Positions 17,633 through 26,095 of a DNA stretch of 64,000 nt are shown in pieces. This stretch comes from Acidobacteriota bacterium (lineage in GTDB: Bacteria; Actinomycetota; Acidimicrobiia; Spongiisociales; UBA5794). The notes beneath the pieces were generated by a model that was given only the letters and a program-made list of their open reading frames with translations, was not told the origin of the DNA and did no database searches. The position numbers and the translations under genes were made by a program. Within the stretch, counting starts at the first letter, position 1; each line of letters begins with the position of its first letter. Location of the stretch: the NCBI GenBank assembly GCA_022562055.1, contig JADFQA010000008.1:1-64000 (forward strand), in the 5' to 3' direction.

Positions 17633-19984
17633 CTAGCGTTGCCGGCGGAGACTCGAAAGTCTGTACAGCGCCCGCAGGTGTGTGCGGCGGCCGTGTCTGG
17701 TTCGCAGGGCACCCTTCGTTGCGTCGAGCGCACGGCGGGCGGTATCGACATCTTCTCGTTTGAGGGTCGCGATACCGCCATACACGGACTTGGCATAGAC
17801 GTTTGCGAGTTCCACCATTGCGGGGTCGACATTGGCGGCGGCTTCCGCCGGTGTCGCACCGATCGATGGCGACTCGTTGAGATCATCGAGCCGAGCAACG
17901 ATTTCGTCCCACGCCGCGGTGATATCGCCGGTGGCGAGCCGCTTCATCCGACCCCGTCGCCGACGCCACTTCAGCAGCGGAACAGCGCCGATCAGGAAGA
18001 CCACGAGAAGCAGACCGAGTCCAGCGTTGCGTGTCCACGATGGAATCTCAAACCCGTCTGATGTGGTGGATCCACCAGAGCCGACGAACGTGCTCTGTTG
18101 CGATGAATCGGTCTGGTCGACAAAGATGTTCGGCCGTGCTGTCGGCGCATTGGCGAGCACCAGTGCTTCGACGTCGAAGTAGTCTGCAATGTCGAAACCG
18201 AGAGCGCCTGATACACCTTGCGCTGTTGGGTAGGTCCCACCGCGTGGCGTGGGATCGAAACGGGTCCAGCCGTGAGGCTCGAGCCACACCTCAACCCATG
18301 CGTGGGCTTGGGCGTCGGTAACAACGACGGTGTTGGTTGACCCCTTGATCAGCTTGCCGGGGGCGAAACCGAGAACCACTCGGCTCGGAATGCCTAGTGC
18401 TCGCGCCATGACCGCCATACCCGTTGCGAATTGTTCGCAGTATCCGGTCTGGAAGTTAGGGCTGTCGGGCGCGGTGAGCCAGTCACCGAGGTTCGTCGCC
18501 CCGCCACCGAGCGGAAGTGCTGTCGAGTACGCAAACTTGCGCAATGCCGTCTCGAGGGCGAGTGACTTTTCGAAATCGTTTGTCATGTTTTTCGTCAGAT
18601 CCCTGGCGTACTCGGCAATGCGTAAATCGGGGTTGTCGCCGAGATCGAGGAACGGCTCCAAATCGGGCGCTGCAGCGCGTTCTGCGGTTACGACGGGTTC
18701 TCCGACAACGCGGCCGTCGGCAACGGCCTTTGCAAACACAGGTGAGAACTCACCGTCCGCCTGGGTTGCGAGCGTGGCGTAGTCGATGTTCGGGATCGCT
18801 CCCTCGAACTTGTACGTCAGACCACCGTATGTGGTGCGCCCTCCCACGACGAAGATTGCACCGTCAATGGCCCGCGCCCGAAAGTCCCTCCCGATGACGT
18901 CTTCGGTCGTAACCGAAGATACCGAGTTCGGGACCGGGATCCACTCGTTGCGGAGCGCACCGATGGTCACTGTTCCCGAGATCGGTGTCGACTCGCCTGC
19001 GAACGCAAGCGAGGGACGTTCCAGCCAGTCTGCGTCAAGGACCCGCAGCGCTGCATCGCCGGCGAAAAACGACGTTCCGTTCCATTTCTCCATCGTGGTC
19101 AGTCTGAAGTAGACCTGGTCTGCAGGGACACCTTCGATGGTCGCTTCGAGAATCGGTACACCCGATGGAGCAACGAGCTGCTGGCGGATCCCAATGTATG
19201 GATTGTACGCAATGCCGCCGTAGATTCCGCCGGGCAGACCAGTGGTCGAGCGCCAATCCACCACACCGCCGTTGGGAACCCGTGAATCGAGGCGATCGGT
19301 TGCGCCCACCGCGAGGAGTAACACGACAGCGAGTGACAAAATACCCATTGGACCGATTCTGACTGGACCGACGGCGTACGCTCCACGCGGCGCCATGCGG
19401 CCGGCGGATGCAGAACGCTCGTCAATGTTCACTGCCAGTAACGCAAAAGCGACGATGCCGAGGAACACTGCCGTGCCCAGCGGCCCTGTGTGGGAACGAT
19501 TCATCACGGCGAACTGCACGGAGATTATCAGCGGTGGCACGAGTGCCAGCATCGGGCGGCGCGTACGTAGCCCGGCTACCACCACGGCTCCAAGAACCCA
19601 GAACAGAACAGACACCATCGCGACGAGACCGGGTACGGGCGTTACCGGCTCGACACCGCCGCTGATAATTCTCATGGCCTCGGCAATGGCGTCGCGGACG
19701 GCCGGTATCGTCGCGCCAGTCGGTAGCGTGAAAGCGAGCGTGGTCGGTGCGGCTGTTTGCAATACCGTCCATAACAAGGCCACTCCGTGTGCCCCGGCAA
19801 TGGCGACGGCACCCAATCGGTATCGCAGCAAAACGGATGTGATCAGCGCGCCTAACGCCAGTGATACGAGGACGACGCCTTGCCATGGCGCGCTGTCACT
19901 CGAAGGTCGGAGCAGTTCGTTGAGCTGCCACAGGAGGTAGGTGATCGCCGCAATCGCCGCGATCACGCTGTTGCGGTAGACCAT
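17633..19984 (-). CDS. TgpA-like membrane transglutaminase
   Basis: A 783-residue membrane enzyme. The N-terminal ~230 residues form six or seven transmembrane segments (DUF3488-like), followed by a large extracytoplasmic part. The transglutaminase core has the papain-like triad C516 ('TGYCEQFATGMAV'), H561 ('AHAWVEVW') and D577 ('RFDPTPRGG'). One more transmembrane helix is near residue 675, then a cytoplasmic DUF4129-like tail. The family is thought to crosslink or cleave envelope proteins; the substrate is unknown. The ATG at 19984 follows GGAGAG; it overlaps the DUF58 gene by 22 nt. Confidence 0.85.
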   Translation of the reverse strand: MVYRNSVIAAIAAITYLLWQLNELLRPSSDSAPWQGVVLVSLALGALITSVLLRYRLGAVAIAGAHGVALLWTVLQTAAPTTLAFTLPTGATIPAVRDAIAEAMRIISGGVEPVTPVPGLVAMVSVLFWVLGAVVVAGLRTRRPMLALVPPLIISVQFAVMNRSHTGPLGTAVFLGIVAFALLAVNIDERSASAGRMAPRGAYAVGPVRIGPMGILSLAVVLLLAVGATDRLDSRVPNGGVVDWRSTTGLPGGIYGGIAYNPYIGIRQQLVAPSGVPILEATIEGVPADQVYFRLTTMEKWNGTSFFAGDAALRVLDADWLERPSLAFAGESTPISGTVTIGALRNEWIPVPNSVSSVTTEDVIGRDFRARAIDGAIFVVGGRTTYGGLTYKFEGAIPNIDYATLATQADGEFSPVFAKAVADGRVVGEPVVTAERAAAPDLEPFLDLGDNPDLRIAEYARDLTKNMTNDFEKSLALETALRKFAYSTALPLGGGATNLGDWLTAPDSPNFQTGYCEQFATGMAVMARALGIPSRVVLGFAPGKLIKGSTNTVVVTDAQAHAWVEVWLEPHGWTRFDPTPRGGTYPTAQGVSGALGFDIADYFDVEALVLANAPTARPNIFVDQTDSSQQSTFVGSGGSTTSDGFEIPSWTRNAGLGLLLVVFLIGAVPLLKWRRRRGRMKRLATGDITAAWDEIVARLDDLNESPSIGATPAEAAANVDPAMVELANVYAKSVYGGIATLKREDVDTARRALDATKGALRTRHGRRTHLRALYRLSSLRRQR

Positions 19985-21144
19985 GTTCTCTCCATTCCGA
20001 TCCTCCAGGCTGATGTCCACGACTCTCCGTCGTGCGACGTCAGATAGGTCACGCCGGCGTTTGCGAGATGGTCGGCTGCCACGCTCGACTCTGTTGTTGA
20101 CGCCATGATAATCGCAGTCCGATAGTCGCGGCTCAACAACCGGTACACCCCAATCAGGTCGGAGTCGGGTGTGCCGGTCACAAGAACCAGAACTCCGCCG
20201 CGTACGCCGGTATTTCTAACCTTTGCGAATGCGGCAGACAGACTCAGCGTTCTACTCATTTGGATGCCGGCTAACTCTTCGAGCGTTCTGTTGTAGGCAT
20301 TGTGCCCGTTGACGTGTGTTACCCGTGTCCCGCCGAGCCACACGGTCGGTGCGAATCCAGATTTCTGGAGGTGTGCCACGACGGATGCCGCCCCCCGTAC
20401 CGCGTGCTCGAAAGCAGCAGGCGATGGGTACGCCGAGTGACGGGGATCAAGTGCAATAAAGGCGCGACTTTGCCAGGGCATTTCGAGCTGCTTGATCATC
20501 AGTTGATCCATGCGCGCCGACGATGGCCAGTGCACCCGACGCAGGTCGTCTCCCTGCTGATACTGGCGAAGTGTGAAGAAGTCGTCGCCGCCGACGGGGG
20601 AGTGCCGCGATCGTGCAACGTTCTGGGTCGGGTCCTGACCACGCACGATCGGGAGGCCCACCAAGGGATCGACTTTCGGGTAGACAACGAGACGGCTCGT
20701 AGATCCCATGGTGCGACCGCGATCAGCGAGTCCGAGAAGATCCTGAACCTTGATGTGTGCGGGGCCGACGGTGTAGATTCCGCGGGGTCGACAGTCGACC
20801 TCGTAACGCGCCACCATCGGTACGTCGGCGCTAAGACGGTCGGCCAGGAACACCGCCGAACCGAGGGAACCGACTGAGTCGGTGACCAGCACATTTGCTG
20901 AACGGCGGCGAGATAAAAGCTCAAGCTTCACAATGGCTGAGTCACCGTCGTGGATCTGCGTTGGTGATATCTCACGTGAAACCTCCACGCTGGGTGCGCT
21001 ACGCCGGACCTGAATCATCCCCGCAAGGGTGCCGAGCACCAGAAACGTTGCAGTCGCGAGGAGTAGCTGTTCGCCGAACGCTATCCAAAGGACGATCAAC
21101 GCGCCGCCCGCCCCGAGCGCTGCCCAGCCCCGGGTAGTCGGCAC
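19963..21144 (-). CDS. DUF58 domain protein
   Basis: A 393-residue protein with two N-terminal transmembrane helices (residues ~10-45), a beta-rich region, and a DUF58 domain. Its signature is 'GGDDFFTLRQYQQGDDLRRVHWPSSARMDQLMIKQ' (core LRQYQQGDDLRRVHW). DUF58 proteins accompany MoxR ATPases and contain a VWA-like fold; the C-terminal 'GVLVLVTGTPDSDLIG' strand fits that. The start overlaps the moxR stop. A MoxR/DUF58/transglutaminase trio is a common actinobacterial arrangement. Confidence 0.83.
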   Translation of the reverse strand: MPTTRGWAALGAGGALIVLWIAFGEQLLLATATFLVLGTLAGMIQVRRSAPSVEVSREISPTQIHDGDSAIVKLELLSRRRSANVLVTDSVGSLGSAVFLADRLSADVPMVARYEVDCRPRGIYTVGPAHIKVQDLLGLADRGRTMGSTSRLVVYPKVDPLVGLPIVRGQDPTQNVARSRHSPVGGDDFFTLRQYQQGDDLRRVHWPSSARMDQLMIKQLEMPWQSRAFIALDPRHSAYPSPAAFEHAVRGAASVVAHLQKSGFAPTVWLGGTRVTHVNGHNAYNRTLEELAGIQMSRTLSLSAAFAKVRNTGVRGGVLVLVTGTPDSDLIGVYRLLSRDYRTAIIMASTTESSVAADHLANAGVTYLTSHDGESWTSAWRIGMERTWSTATA

Positions 21145-22115
21145 TAGACGACAGTCCTCATGCCGGGGACCGGCGTGGCCTCCAGGATCGACTCAACAAC
21201 CTCGCCCACGGCAAGCCCCCGCATCAGAGCTTCGGGTTGAAGGATCAGCCGGTGGTTTAGAACCGACGGGGTGATGAACTTCACATCATCGGGCATTACA
21301 AAGTCGCGCTGCGCCACTGCCGCTTTGGCTCGAGCAGCACGTTGCAGATTGAGACCCGCACGTGGCGAGGCTCCGAGAAGAAACTCGTGATGGCGACGCG
21401 TCGCTTCGACTAGGTCGACGATGTAAGAACGAACTTCGTCGGAAACGTGGACACGAAGCACGACGTTACTCATCTGCACGACGTCCTGTGCGTCAACCAC
21501 GGGTCCGATGTCTTCAAATGTGGAGCGGTCCGCATGAGTGCTCAACATCTCAAGTTCCTTATCGCGTGACGGATACCCCATCGAAATCCGCATCATGAAA
21601 CGGTCAAGCTGCGCTTCGGGGAGGGGGTAGGTGCCTTCGTGTTCGATCGGGTTCTGAGTAGCAACGACGATGAACGGCTCAGCGAGTTTGTGGGTCTGGG
21701 TGTCGACGGTTACTTGATGCTCTTCCATCGCCTCCAAGAGTGCGGCCTGGGTTTTCGGGCTTGCACGATTGATCTCATCACCAAGTACGACGTTTGCGAA
21801 GACCGGTCCGGGGCGAAACCGGAACTCGGAGGAGTCACGATCCCACACCGATACGCCGGTGACGTCCGATGGAAGCAGGTCTGGGGTGAACTGGATTCGT
21901 TGAAATGAGCAGTCAATCGAACGTGCCAGTGACTTGGCAAGGAGGGTCTTGCCGACGCCGGGGACATCCTCAATGAGCGCATGCCCACCCGACAGCAAAC
22001 ACATCGTGAGTCGCTCAACGCTGTCTCGTTTACCTTGGATCACACGCTCAATGTTGGCGGTGATGGCGTCAAAGCTCCTTCCGAACGCCTCCAGTTCGGT
22101 AGCGGATACCGGCAC
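21144..22115 (-). CDS. MoxR family AAA+ ATPase
   Basis: A 323-residue chaperone-like ATPase that probably remodels or activates the DUF58/transglutaminase partners. Walker A is 'EDVPGVGKTLLAKSLA' (residues 49-64). Walker B is 'VVLGDEINRA', followed by 'SPKTQAALLEAMEEHQV'; sensor 1 is 'FIVVATQNPIEHEGTYPLPEAQ' (core VATQNPIE), and a C-terminal lid domain follows. GTG at 22115 is chosen because AAGGAG sits 5 nt upstream; the GTG two codons earlier overlaps that ribosome-binding site. First gene of the minus-strand operon. Confidence 0.9.
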   Translation of the reverse strand: MPVSATELEAFGRSFDAITANIERVIQGKRDSVERLTMCLLSGGHALIEDVPGVGKTLLAKSLARSIDCSFQRIQFTPDLLPSDVTGVSVWDRDSSEFRFRPGPVFANVVLGDEINRASPKTQAALLEAMEEHQVTVDTQTHKLAEPFIVVATQNPIEHEGTYPLPEAQLDRFMMRISMGYPSRDKELEMLSTHADRSTFEDIGPVVDAQDVVQMSNVVLRVHVSDEVRSYIVDLVEATRRHHEFLLGASPRAGLNLQRAARAKAAVAQRDFVMPDDVKFITPSVLNHRLILQPEALMRGLAVGEVVESILEATPVPGMRTVV

Positions 22116-22148
22116 GCGCACTCCTTCCGTCTGGCAAAGAATGAGTTG

Positions 22149-22154
22149 AGCCTA
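22149..22154 (-). promoter_or_regulatory. Putative -10 of the moxR operon
   Basis: TAGGCT on the minus strand lies about 33 nt upstream of the moxR start and ahead of its AAGGAG. No clear -35. Confidence 0.35.
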
Positions 22155-22203
22155 TCAGGGGTCCAGTCCATGTGCGCCACTGATACTGCAACGCCTGGAC
22201 CGC

Positions 22204-22209
22204 TACAAT
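22204..22209 (+). promoter_or_regulatory. Leaderless -10 of the 22216 gene
   Basis: TACAAT followed by 6 nt and the ATG at 22216, with no ribosome-binding site; a near-ideal leaderless arrangement. Confidence 0.55.
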
Positions 22210-22215
22210 GGTTCC

Positions 22216-22452
22216 ATGCGGATGAGCAATGCAATACGCGGGCTATGGCGAAGTCCCGAACTGTGGGTTGAGGCGGTGCGCTATGCCTTTGCGGTCCGGT
22301 CGTTACACGGTGTCGACCCTCGTCCCGATCGTGCCTACATCGAATGGCGCAGCATGACCGCGTATGGGTCTGTTGACGGACAGCCAACACCTGCCGATAT
22401 CTTGGCGGTGGTCCGCTGGCGCAAGCGCTGGCGCAGGAGTGTCGAGGGCTGA
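22216..22452 (+). CDS. Small conserved-looking protein, unknown function
   Basis: A basic 78-residue soluble protein ending 'VVRWRKRWRRSVEG', with 'HGVDPRPDRAYIEWRSMTAYGS' in the middle (core RAYIEWRSMTAYG). No known domain was recognised. The high Arg/Trp content and basic C-terminal helix would suit nucleic-acid or membrane-surface contact, but that is inference. The last base of its stop is the first base of the next gene's ATG, so the pair is translationally coupled. Confidence 0.6.
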   Translation: MRMSNAIRGLWRSPELWVEAVRYAFAVRSLHGVDPRPDRAYIEWRSMTAYGSVDGQPTPADILAVVRWRKRWRRSVEG

Positions 22453-23225
22453 TGGACTCCGACCTCCTTCGAGGTGAGATCTTGGAGATCCCCGGCATCG
22501 TTGGCGCCGATTTTGACGGTGATCAAGAACTCCCGGCGGGTGTTCGCGTGCAACTCGCCGCAGGTGCCGACGCTTCAACCGTGAGCGAGCGGGTTCGGCA
22601 GGTGCTCGCCGATCACGGGATGCGGCCCAGAATTGTGCAACCTGATGGCGAAGCCGTAAGGACTACGAGTAGCGCGCGAGTCAAGACTGTTCCCGGCACT
22701 AGCGAGCGATCAGGCCCGCCGCCGCCGCCTGGATATGATCCCCGTGGACGGGTGCAACCCGGTCCCGCCGCTCCCAGTACCACTGCCGTCGAAAGGCACC
22801 CTCCGCTCGTGGCTGCAGCGGCTACGAATGTGACAAGCGGTGGTCTGCCGATTGCAAGTGACGATGTTCGACGACCACCTGCGACTGCCGCGTCTCTTGA
22901 GCTCGTCAGCATTCAGGAAACCCCTGTCACGACGTCTGTCGTTGTGACCGTTGACGGTAGAACAGCCATTCGTGTCCTCGGCGCACGCGGGCAGGACGTT
23001 GCCATTGCAGAAACTGTACTCGAAGCGGCAGGGCTGTCATCGCTGAGTGTGCTAAGCGTGCACAGCCACGACGATGACGGGTCGGCCGTTGTGACGGTCC
23101 TGGTCGAAGACGGAGAGGGCCAACGGTCGGTGGGATCTGAGGTGGGAGTGCCGTCGAGCCTGTTTGTCGTTGGAGGCGCCACACTGCGAGCAGCCAGAGC
23201 CGCACAATCGCACCCCCGGCCCTAG
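22452..23225 (+). CDS. Two-domain protein with Pro-rich linker, unknown function
   Basis: 257 residues in three parts. An N-terminal alpha/beta domain spans residues 1-65 ('EIPGIVGADFDGDQELPAGV', then a helix and strand, like a small ferredoxin-like fold). A disordered Pro/Ala/Thr-rich linker follows (~75-145, including 'SGPPPPPGYDPRGR'). The C-terminal domain ('VVVTVDGRTAIRVLG', then 'GSAVVTVLVEDGEGQRSVGS' and a final 'GATLRAARAAQ' helix) has a strand-helix layout reminiscent of the regulatory domain of 2-isopropylmalate synthase. No catalytic motif is seen. Its stop shares CTAG with the convergent recombinase-like gene. Confidence 0.55.
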   Translation: MDSDLLRGEILEIPGIVGADFDGDQELPAGVRVQLAAGADASTVSERVRQVLADHGMRPRIVQPDGEAVRTTSSARVKTVPGTSERSGPPPPPGYDPRGRVQPGPAAPSTTAVERHPPLVAAAATNVTSGGLPIASDDVRRPPATAASLELVSIQETPVTTSVVVTVDGRTAIRVLGARGQDVAIAETVLEAAGLSSLSVLSVHSHDDDGSAVVTVLVEDGEGQRSVGSEVGVPSSLFVVGGATLRAARAAQSHPRP

Positions 23226-23776
23226 GTGCCTCCGTGGGTTATCTTGTGAGGGCCGGACGTTTCGTCCGACGGTGAGATCAGTTCTATCACGACGTTGGTC
23301 CGCGTTGCGCGCGGTTCCACTACTACGTGGGCAGGGAGGGCAGCAATAGTGGCACGTTCGTCACCGAGCATTGCATGATGTGTTTCGACGCCGGCGAGAA
23401 CCAGACGGACGACCCTGCGCATTTCCTCGCTCGACGGTTCTGCGAGTGCCGCCAAATCCTCCTCGTTTGTGGAGACGACGTTCACCCCCCGACTCCGCAG
23501 ATCCCATATCAGTATCTCTTGCGCGATCTTGTCGCTCGCAAACGCATTGAGTGACGAGACGACAACCGCATCCGCTTCTCCGGTTTCCAGAATGCCGAGG
23601 AGGGCGCGAAGTCCGTCGCGGCCGAGCTCATGTCCCGCACTTCGGACATCCTGGCAGATCGCGACAAGGTGGTGTCCATGTTTGTTCGCCCACAGACGAA
23701 TCGCTTCGTTTTGGGCATATGCAATTTCACTTACAGAGACGTCCGCAACCTCGCGAACATACCCCACGACGCGCAC
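23222..23776 (-). CDS. Serine-recombinase-like protein lacking catalytic residues
   Basis: 184 residues with the fold pattern of a resolvase N-terminal domain: 'VVGYVREVAD', then 'QNEAIRLWANKHGHHLVAICQD', 'GRDGLRALLGILETGEADAVVV' and 'DLRSRGVNVVST' (each as a separate conserved block). The catalytic serine of the usual YxRVS motif is Val here (V10), and the two arginines of the usual LDRLAR motif are Ala and Ser in 'LNAFAS'. No zinc ribbon or DNA-binding helix-turn-helix follows. It is therefore unlikely to recombine DNA and may be a repurposed structural or regulatory protein. The start is GTG with CGGAG upstream; it is divergent from the HNH gene. Confidence 0.65.
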   Translation of the reverse strand: MRVVGYVREVADVSVSEIAYAQNEAIRLWANKHGHHLVAICQDVRSAGHELGRDGLRALLGILETGEADAVVVSSLNAFASDKIAQEILIWDLRSRGVNVVSTNEEDLAALAEPSSEEMRRVVRLVLAGVETHHAMLGDERATIAALPAHVVVEPRATRTNVVIELISPSDETSGPHKITHGGT

Positions 23777-23861
23777 GGTGGGCTCCGATCTTTCTCCATC
23801 GCAGTTTGGCAGGGTAACGCAGCGTGGTCAATCACCACGGTACGCAGCCGTCGGTTCCTGG

Positions 23862-23867
23862 TACGCT
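23862..23867 (+). promoter_or_regulatory. Leaderless -10 of the HNH gene
   Basis: TACGCT followed by 7 nt and the ATG at 23875; no Shine-Dalgarno. Confidence 0.5.
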
Positions 23868-23874
23868 CCTCGCC

Positions 23875-24438
23875 ATGGCAACGGCGCTGGTTCTCAACGC
23901 CACGTATGAGCCGCTTGCCGTTGTTTCGATCCGGAGGGCTGTTGTGCTGGTCCTGCGGAGTCGCGCCGACGTCATTGCGTCCCAGACGGGGATTTGGCGG
24001 AGCGAACGGAAGTCTCTGGTCGCTCCTGCTGTCGTTCGCCTGCGATCATATGTTCATGTGCCGAGACACCGGCCAGTTTCACCGAGTCGCCGATCGGTGT
24101 TTTTCAGGGATGGCCATTCCTGTCAATACTGTGGCAATCCCGCTGAGAACCTCGACCACGTGGTCCCCAAGTCGCAAGGCGGCGAGCACACGTGGCAAAA
24201 TGTCGTTGCCGCCTGTCGGCGATGCAATTCCCGCAAGGGCGGTAGAACTCCGAGCCAGGCCGGGCTACGACTCCGGCGTACGCCAGAGTCGCCGGTGTAT
24301 TCATTTGCCCTGGCGCTAGGACTTGTTACTGCACCGCAGCCGGAATGGGAGCCGTACCTCGATCTGCCGACCACCGCGAACGGCCACGCTGTTGTATCCG
24401 TGGCAGCCGCGGAACGCCGCGTCGGGTCCGCCCGGTAG
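23875..24438 (+). CDS. HNH endonuclease domain protein
   Basis: A 187-residue protein. Residues ~71-123 form an HNH nuclease domain: C83-x2-C86, D94-H95 in 'LDHVVPKSQGG', N109, and C114-x2-C117-N118 with K121 in 'ACRRCNSRKGG'. The four cysteines would bind structural zinc. The N-terminal 'ALVLNATYEPLAVVSIRRAVV' block (core LNATYEPLAVVS) is shared with a common actinobacterial housekeeping HNH family not tied to restriction. ATG at 23875 matches that family start. No methyltransferase partner is nearby. Confidence 0.82.
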   Translation: MATALVLNATYEPLAVVSIRRAVVLVLRSRADVIASQTGIWRSERKSLVAPAVVRLRSYVHVPRHRPVSPSRRSVFFRDGHSCQYCGNPAENLDHVVPKSQGGEHTWQNVVAACRRCNSRKGGRTPSQAGLRLRRTPESPVYSFALALGLVTAPQPEWEPYLDLPTTANGHAVVSVAAAERRVGSAR

Positions 24439-24445
24439 GGCGCGA

Positions 24446-25936
24446 TTAGGACTCGTCGATTCCAGAATCTGGGTAACACGTATTTGTGACATCATTGACA
24501 TCCGTGCTGGACGCGGTGACGGGAACGTTGAATGCCTCGACGGACGAACAGGTGTAGAGACCACTTTCGGACTGGGTTATGAAGTAGATGAACCCGTCGA
24601 TGTCGTCGCGAATATCCCAGTAGACGACGCCCGAGATGTCCTCTGGAGGGTTGTCGAAGGCTCGAGCCTCGAAAGTCAGGTTCGGGGCGAACACCTTGAG
24701 GTCATCACTGGTGATTCCTTCGAAGTCGCCGCGAACGTTGTACAGCAAGCCGGCGGCCGCTAACGCTTCAGTAATGAGCTGCCTGGCTTGCGTGTCGAGT
24801 GTGGCATTCAAGATCACAGGGTCTTCGCCACGTACCAGGAACTTCGCCGCCGGCGCAAACGCGTACGGCACGGGGGCGCCTTGGAAACCAAGATCGCAGA
24901 ACTGCGGTGACACGTTCACCGTGTCTGGAGCACCGGTGAGGTCTACCCACACCTGGTCGCCAAGGGGCGTGTCGATGTACACGCCCGCCGGACCATCGCT
25001 GATCGTTACCATTCGGCCGTCACGCGGTGCTGAAAACACCAACGCGCGATCGCCCTTCCAGTGTGGCGGGATGAATGCCCCGCTGGCAGACCACCGCGGG
25101 AGTGTCTCTTGCGCGCCCGTGAAAGTTTCCACGCTTGCAGCTGCCGCGGACCCGTCCGCCCACTGCAAGATGAAGGTCGGGTCCGGGGACATGGACGCTG
25201 GCCAGCGGTAGTCCGCGTGTGTCGTGTTGTCGACGGCAAACGTCACCGTGACGATGTGAGCGACGGACTCGATTGAAGGGGTGCCGCAAACCAGCGTGCC
25301 GATGCCTGTCGCAGTTAGATTCACGCCGTCGTCGTACGCGAATGAATCTCCCATCGCGACCGTGGTGGCACTGGGCGCTTCCCATGCAATGGGCTGTTCA
25401 GAGGAATAGAGATCCCAGCTTGCAAAGACGGAGTCATCACTTGACGCTTCGATCGAGAGTTCGTCGATGGCCCCGGTTGGGACCTGAAAGCCGATCGTCC
25501 AGCGGGCGGAGAGGCCCGGCATTATCGAAATGATGTCGGCGCCGGGCGCTGAGCCGTACTGCGGGCGCCAGATGTCGAGAGTGTGTGTATCGCCGGTGTC
25601 GTCGCGAAGAGCAATGTCGGGGTACCCGTTTCCTCCGACAAAGATGGCGTCGGAGAACAGGATGGGGACGTCGCTGATGTTGAGGAGTGAGAGAGACGCC
25701 CGAACTTCGGTGTAACCAACCCGGTCCGGCGAAGGTTCGGTAAATGCTCGGTGAATCGTCATCGAGTATCCAGACCCTGCGTACACCTCTCCGAGCGTCA
25801 GCTCAGCGACGGGGGCGGTGATCTGTTCTGGGTCGTCCGTCTGGAGCGAGTAGGCGGGCGTGGTGCGAGGCGTGATCCCGCTCGACGCTGCTAGCACAAC
25901 GAACGCCCCAAGAATAGCGAGGCCTTTCTTTAACAT
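24446..25936 (-). CDS. Secreted beta-rich protein, unknown function
   Basis: A 496-residue protein with an N-terminal signal ('KKGLAILGAFVVLAASS', cleavage probably after residue ~28). The mature part is rich in beta-strand-forming residues and acidic, with several repeating 'V.L.N.S...' style strands that suggest two or more immunoglobulin-like sandwiches, the first at ~residues 45-160. Cysteines are few and scattered; 'TCYPDSGIDES' closes the protein. No sortase or transmembrane anchor is visible. AAGGA lies 7 nt before the ATG. It converges on the HNH gene. Confidence 0.6.
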   Translation of the reverse strand: MLKKGLAILGAFVVLAASSGITPRTTPAYSLQTDDPEQITAPVAELTLGEVYAGSGYSMTIHRAFTEPSPDRVGYTEVRASLSLLNISDVPILFSDAIFVGGNGYPDIALRDDTGDTHTLDIWRPQYGSAPGADIISIMPGLSARWTIGFQVPTGAIDELSIEASSDDSVFASWDLYSSEQPIAWEAPSATTVAMGDSFAYDDGVNLTATGIGTLVCGTPSIESVAHIVTVTFAVDNTTHADYRWPASMSPDPTFILQWADGSAAAASVETFTGAQETLPRWSASGAFIPPHWKGDRALVFSAPRDGRMVTISDGPAGVYIDTPLGDQVWVDLTGAPDTVNVSPQFCDLGFQGAPVPYAFAPAAKFLVRGEDPVILNATLDTQARQLITEALAAAGLLYNVRGDFEGITSDDLKVFAPNLTFEARAFDNPPEDISGVVYWDIRDDIDGFIYFITQSESGLYTCSSVEAFNVPVTASSTDVNDVTNTCYPDSGIDES

Positions 25937-25984
25937 GTATTAGTCCTTCAAATGGCGTGTGTACTCGCCCTGGTCGCTCTGCTT

Positions 25985-26003
25985 CGCCACTTACCTTGTG
26001 GCG
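25985..26003. other. Short perfect hairpin upstream of the secreted-protein gene
   Basis: CGCCAC-TTACCTT-GTGGCG forms a 6-bp stem with a 7-nt loop between the universal stress gene and the secreted-protein gene. It lacks a T-run on either strand, so it is not an intrinsic terminator; it could sit in the 5' leader of the secreted-protein gene. Confidence 0.3.
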
Positions 26004-26095
26004 TGGTCACTTTACCCAGTGAGAGCGCGAAAACCCGGTTTATAGCTTTTTGCTCGCGTGATGTGCGCCCAAGCTAGTCGACAATGAGAAGGTGG

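Noticed and set aside
23222-24438. Recombinase plus HNH as a mobile or defence element
   Set aside because: No inverted repeats, attachment sites, methyltransferase or composition change; the recombinase is catalytically dead and the HNH protein matches a housekeeping family.
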